Below, in pieces: positions 1-3,800 of a stretch of 5,388 nt of DNA; positions within the stretch are counted from its first letter, which is position 1, and each line of letters opens with the position of its first letter. This stretch comes from a bacterium (lineage in GTDB: Bacteria; CAIWAD01). Below the pieces are notes generated by a model. It was not told the DNA's origin, ran no database searches, and saw only the letters and a program-made list of their open reading frames with translations. The translations under genes and the position numbers were made by a program. Location: contig JAUIFJ010000067.1 of NCBI GenBank assembly GCA_030429345.1, positions 1 through 5,388 on the forward strand, read 5' to 3'.

Positions 1-127
1 GCGGAAAGCGGTGCCGACAACCTGGCCTCGCTGACACTGGAGAACGCCGACGAGGGCTATTCGCTGGTGCTCGAAGGCAGCCTGAAGGGCTTCAGCGCCC
101 GCATCCACACGGATGCGACCCTGCTTT
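1..127. repeat. Exact 127-bp terminal direct repeat, left copy
   Basis: The first 127 bases are identical, with no mismatch found by eye, to the last 127 bases of the window (5262-5388). Both copies are coding and in the same reading frame, beginning with codons for AESGADNLAS. The right copy stops at the window edge, so the true extent of any identity beyond 127 bp cannot be seen. The length matches a common maximum k-mer size in de Bruijn assembly, which points to a loop in the assembly graph rather than a biological terminal repeat. Confidence 0.98.
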
Positions 128-597
128 CCGCCACGGCCCCCTTCCCGGTCTTCTTCTACCGCAGCGGCGATCAGTGGCTGATCGACGCGGTCAGCATCGA
201 CGGCCTGCTGGAAGACGGCGCCACGGTGCAGCTGCGCTTCAGCGACGGCGAAGCGCCGCAGCTGGCGGGCGTGGACGGCCGCGACGCGACCAACGGCGCG
301 ATCCAGGTCAGCACGGAATCGACGGTGCTGCCGGAGCGCTTCGCGCTTTCGCAGAACTACCCCAATCCCTTCAACCCGACGACCACGCTGCGCTACGACC
401 TGCCGAGTGCGGAGCACGTGCGGCTGGCTGTCTACAACATGCTGGGCCAGCAGGTTCAGGTGCTGGTCGACGAGGCCCAGGACGCAGGCAGCTATGATCT
501 GCGTTTCGACGCCTCGGGTCTGGCCAGCGGTGTATACGTCTATCGGATCCAGGCCGGCGAGCACAGCGACCTGAAGAAGATGGTGCTGATCAAGTAG
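1..597 (+). CDS. 3' end of a T9SS-secreted protein: beta-sandwich module plus type A sorting domain (5' partial)
   Basis: The frame is open from base 1 and ends at a TAG stop (595-597), leaving 198 residues. No start should be assigned inside the window: the GTG at 67 lies within the domain. Residues 6-100 alternate hydrophobic and polar positions like a cohesin-like beta-sandwich (SLTLEN, FSARIHTDA, WLIDAVSIDG, VQLRFSDGE). Residues 110-198 are a clear T9SS type A sorting domain: LPERFALSQNYPNPFNPTTT, then VRLAVYNMLGQ, AGSYDLRFDASGLASGVYVY and a basic KKMVLIK end. In this family the domain directs Sec-exported cargo through the outer membrane and is usually cleaved on the surface. If the 127-bp terminal repeat reflects a real join, this is the C-terminus (residues 1498-1695) of the gene starting at 771. 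Otherwise it belongs to an upstream paralogue. The sorting domain is near certain; the beta-sandwich assignment is tentative. Confidence 0.93.
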   Translation, partial: AESGADNLASLTLENADEGYSLVLEGSLKGFSARIHTDATLLSATAPFPVFFYRSGDQWLIDAVSIDGLLEDGATVQLRFSDGEAPQLAGVDGRDATNGAIQVSTESTVLPERFALSQNYPNPFNPTTTLRYDLPSAEHVRLAVYNMLGQQVQVLVDEAQDAGSYDLRFDASGLASGVYVYRIQAGEHSDLKKMVLIK

Positions 598-601
598 GAC
601 A

Positions 602-650
602 CAGCAAACCGGGTCGGGGAACCGCGCAAGGTTCCCCGGCCCCGTTGCTG
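602..650 (+). terminator. Long two-part hairpin after the stop codon, likely transcription terminator
   Basis: Five bases after the TAG stop, GGGTCGGGGAACC (611-623) pairs with GGTTCCCCGGCCC (630-642), giving 13 pairs including one T-G wobble around a 6-base loop GCGCAA. A small internal bulge separates this from an outer 6-bp stem, CAGCAA (602-607) with TTGCTG (645-650). The position directly after a gene and the strength of the stem fit a terminator. The following bases (CTTGTACACG) are not a run of T, so it is not a textbook intrinsic terminator. It may instead stabilise the mRNA 3' end or act with a factor. Confidence 0.7.
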
Positions 651-700
651 CTTGTACACGATGGTATTGCCAATGCCAGGGAAGATTGCAGGAGTCGTGT

Positions 701-732
701 TGCCTCTGCAGCCCGGTAGCGGACCGGAGGCA
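701..732 (+). promoter_or_regulatory. Leader hairpin burying a GGAGG site
   Basis: TGCCTCTG (701-708) pairs with CGGAGGCA (725-732), 8 pairs including one T-G wobble. A small inner stem CCG/CGG (713-715 with 720-722) can form inside the loop. The right arm contains GGAGG (726-730), the best Shine-Dalgarno match for the alternative start ATG 744, so folding would mask it. This argues for ATG 771 as the main start, or for translation control by leader structure. Regulation is inference; only the complementarity is seen. Confidence 0.4.
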
Positions 733-756
733 AGAAGCGCTCCATGATTCGAAAAC

Positions 757-761
757 AAGGA
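757..761 (+). promoter_or_regulatory. Shine-Dalgarno-like AAGGA deciding the start at 771
   Basis: AAGGA lies 9 bases before ATG 771, within the normal spacing range. The competing in-frame ATG 744 has GGAGG at 726-730 with a 13-base gap, longer than usual, and inside a hairpin. From 771 the signal peptide has a compact basic N-region; from 744 it gains nine residues (MIRKQGIST). Both starts give a workable signal peptide. Confidence 0.6.
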
Positions 762-770
762 ATCAGTACG

Positions 771-869
771 ATGAAAGAAACTGCTACAAATTCCAGACAA
801 GGAAGTTTACTGCTTCGACCCTGGATGGGCTTGTTGACTGCCGGGCTGTTGGCCAGCTCAGCCACTGCA
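771..869 (+). other. Sec signal peptide (residues 1-33)
   Basis: The first residues carry positive charges (K2, R9, R16). A hydrophobic stretch follows (WMGLLTAGLLA, residues 18-28), ending in SSATA-Q. The A-T-A before Q34 is a good signal peptidase I site, leaving glutamine as the mature N-terminus. There is no lipobox cysteine, so it is not a lipoprotein. A Sec signal is expected for T9SS cargo, which must reach the periplasm first. Confidence 0.88.
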
Positions 870-3800
870 CAGGTCACGGACTTCGAGAGCTTTTCCGCCG
901 GAACAGTCAACTATCAAGGCGGAGGCTCTACAACTGTCACATCGGGTGGCTACACGGTTCCCGATCCCTATGGCAGCTTGTGGACTGTGGCAGACGAATG
1001 GGGATTCACACCGGCTACTCCCCTGGACGAAGAAGTTGTAGACGACGGCAGCGGGAATAATGTATGGAGATTGTCCAACGCTGTCACACAGAATGGATTC
1101 AGCAATCTTCCGTACTCGCTCTCATCGCCCCTGCCCGCCGGAGAGTCCACTTCCGCGCTGTGGAACGACCGTGGGGACGATCATACAGCCCCAGTAAATC
1201 CTCCCCTCGCCCGGGCTTCCGCCGGCAGCACGACATTTCACGCCAGTTTGCGCTTCAAGTCGGCGACAGGTTCGCCTCAGTCCGACCTGGCAATCAGCTT
1301 GAGCGCAGGCCCGCGTCAGGGGACAATCCGCCAGTCCTATATCTCGATCAGCGACAATGGAGCAACGGGTCTCGATGTCGGCTTCTACGATACGGATGCG
1401 ATCGGCGATTTCATCGGCACGCCCCTGGCTACGGACCTGTCCTACTCGGCCTGGCACGAACTTGAACTCTACATCACTTTCGCAAACGGCCTCAATGGCG
1501 ACGGGTCCGGCAACGATGCGGTCACAGTCTTGCTGAATGGGAGCCAGGTCCATACTGGCACAACCTGGGAGACCTACTACGCCCTGAATCCGGGCCCACA
1601 CCCCAACAGTCCCTACGCGGTGGATGCCCTCATGTTTCGCGTCGGCGGTACCGCCCAGCCCGCACTGAGCGGGGGTGGCCTCTATTTTGACGATGTCCTC
1701 ATCGACAATGCCTCTCCGCAACCGGCTAGCGAGAAATGGGTCGACGCTGCCGGCGGCTCCGACGCCAATGACGGCAACAGCATGGGCACGGCCTACGCCA
1801 CCCTGCAGCACGCGATCAGCAACTCCAACAGCGGCACGGGGCCCGGCGACCGCAGCGTGATCCATGTAATGGACGGCACCTACGAGACCACCGGGCAGGT
1901 CAATATCGACGGCTACTCCTCGGCGGTCGTGGTCGCGGACCTGGACTACCTGACCATCCAGGCAGTTGCCGGACATGAGCCGGTCGTCAAGCCCTCGACG
2001 CCGGGGAACATCGTCGTCTTCTCCGTCGAGAACTGTGAGCACCTGATCGTCGACAACATCGACTGCGACGCAACGGTGGCCCAGTTCGACAACTGGCACA
2101 TCAGCGATGCCGATGATCTGACGATCCGCAATTGCCTGATCGAAGGCGGCGAGGACGGCCTCGACATCAACACCGACCTGACCGGCCTGCTGATCGAAGG
2201 CTGCACCTTCCGAGACATCAACACGGGCAGCGGCGACGACGTCATCGACTGCTCCGACGATGCCGTCACCAACGTGACGATCCAGGACAATCTCTTCGAG
2301 AACAACTACCGCAACATGCTGCTCCGCGACGATGGCGGCGCCAACGATACCGATTTCGTGATCCGTCGCAATATTTTCAACGGCACCAGCAGCCAGGAAT
2401 CGATCCGGCTGATCGGCGCCATCGACATCCTGCTCGAAAACAATGTGATCATGAACAGCACGCAGCAGGGCGTCTATGTAGACAACGGCTGCAGCAACAT
2501 CACCATCCGCCACAACACCTTCTACAACAACGGCGCGGACCCCGGCGACAACGGGGAGATCCGCACGAAGCTGCTGACGGCGGATTGCGTGATCCAGAAC
2601 AACATCATCTATGGAAACGGCAGCAATCCGGCTTTCGAGACCACGGCCTCCAGCCTGCCGGGCGAGGACTACAATCTGGTCTACAACACGGACCTTGGCA
2701 GCTTCACCCTTGGCGCGAACACGCTGAGCGGCGTCGACCCATCTTTTGCTGACCTGACGCCGGGCAGCGAAGACTTCCATCTGGACAATACCAGCATGGC
2801 CATCGGAGCCGGCGCGGCGCTGGGCGTCACGGAGGACCAGGACGGTGGTGCCGCACGAGGCACGCCGCCAGACCTCGGCGCCTACGAGAACGATCTCGAT
2901 TCTCCCGAAGTCACGGAAGTCTGGGTCGACGACGACTACTGTGATACCTGTCCCAATGACGGCCACACCTGGGGCTTCGACGCCTTCAACAGCATCCAGG
3001 CCGGCATCGACGCGGTAACGGGAAGCACAGTGAATGTCGCACCGGGCACCTATGTGGAATCGGGGCAGATCGAGATCAGCGTGAATCTGAATCTCCTGGG
3101 GGATCCAAGCGACCGGCCGATCATCATGACGGACACGGACACGGGATCCGGTGGTGACTCTCGCGGCTGGTTCCTCGTGCATCCCGATTACACGGTGACC
3201 GTCGCGGACCTGATCTTCGACGGCAGCGGCCAGCAGGTCTACCAGGGCTTCCGACACAAGGGCGGCGGGAGCTTCACGAACTGCAGCTTCCGCGAGATCA
3301 AGTACCCCGGCTATGCGGGCACAGCTGTGGCGGCCTTTGGCGGACCCGGCAATCCGGTCCATTTCACCAATTGCGATTTCGAGGAGATCGGTCGCGTCGG
3401 TGTGCTCTACTTTGGCAGCGGCGTCAATGGATCCGTCTACAGCGGATGCACCTACACGGGCAAGGGGGTCGGTGACTGGCTGGACTATGCGCTTGATATC
3501 AGCAACGGAGCGGAAGTGACCATTGACGGCTGCACCGTCACCGCCTGCCAGGGTGTCGCGAGCTCTGACGGCTCCACCTCGGCCGGATACCTTGTGTCGA
3601 CCTTTTTCGGACCGGGCACGTCAGCCGTTTTCAGCAATTGCCTGATGACAGGAAACCATGTCGGAGTCGCCGTCGGATACGATGCCACGGACACAAGCAC
3701 GACGACGATCTCCGCGTGTGATATTTCCGGCAACGACTATGGAGTAACCTCTACGGCTCCGCTCGTCTCCGCGACGGGCAACTGGTGGGGCGACGCCACC

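Larger units (their letters stand above)
598..770. other. Sole intergenic region (173 bp)
   Basis: This is the only stretch of the window without a plus-strand gene. It runs from the TAG stop of the left gene end to ATG 771. It holds a long hairpin just after the stop (602-650), an imperfect 15-base palindrome GGTATTGCCAATGCC (663-677), a second hairpin (701-732), an in-frame stop (717-719), and two candidate ribosome binding sites. I could not identify a convincing sigma-70 promoter or the Bacteroidota TTG/TAnnTTTG type. A promoter for the 771 gene must lie here if the two coding segments are separate transcription units or one gene on a circle. Confidence 0.85.

Noticed and set aside
67-597. 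GTG at 67 as the start of a small 176-residue protein
   Set aside because: The frame is open back to base 1, the sequence before 67 belongs to the same beta-sandwich, and the matching right-hand copy is inside a much longer gene. A T9SS cargo protein would also need a signal peptide, which is absent here.
686-1060. A 124-codon plus-strand frame starting at 686
   Set aside because: It overlaps the signal peptide and N-terminal domain in another frame, has no Shine-Dalgarno site or domain pattern, and the 771 frame explains the region.
1731-2888. Calling beta-helix 1 a pectate lyase
   Set aside because: The fold motifs fit, but I could not identify the calcium-binding Asp set or catalytic Arg/Lys of a named lyase family. 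The same scaffold serves many non-enzymatic surface proteins.
1122-3362. A 746-codon open frame on the minus strand, plus similar minus-strand frames at 3621-4106 and 4251-5369
   Set aside because: All three are in the exact antiparallel codon register of the plus-strand gene, where a minus-strand stop needs a sense TTA, CTA or TCA codon. Those are rare in this GC-rich gene, so the frame stays open by default; each ends where the sense gene uses TCA (1122, 3621, 4251). The predicted proteins are monotonous V/A/D/R/G strings without recognisable domains, while the sense frame has clear motifs.
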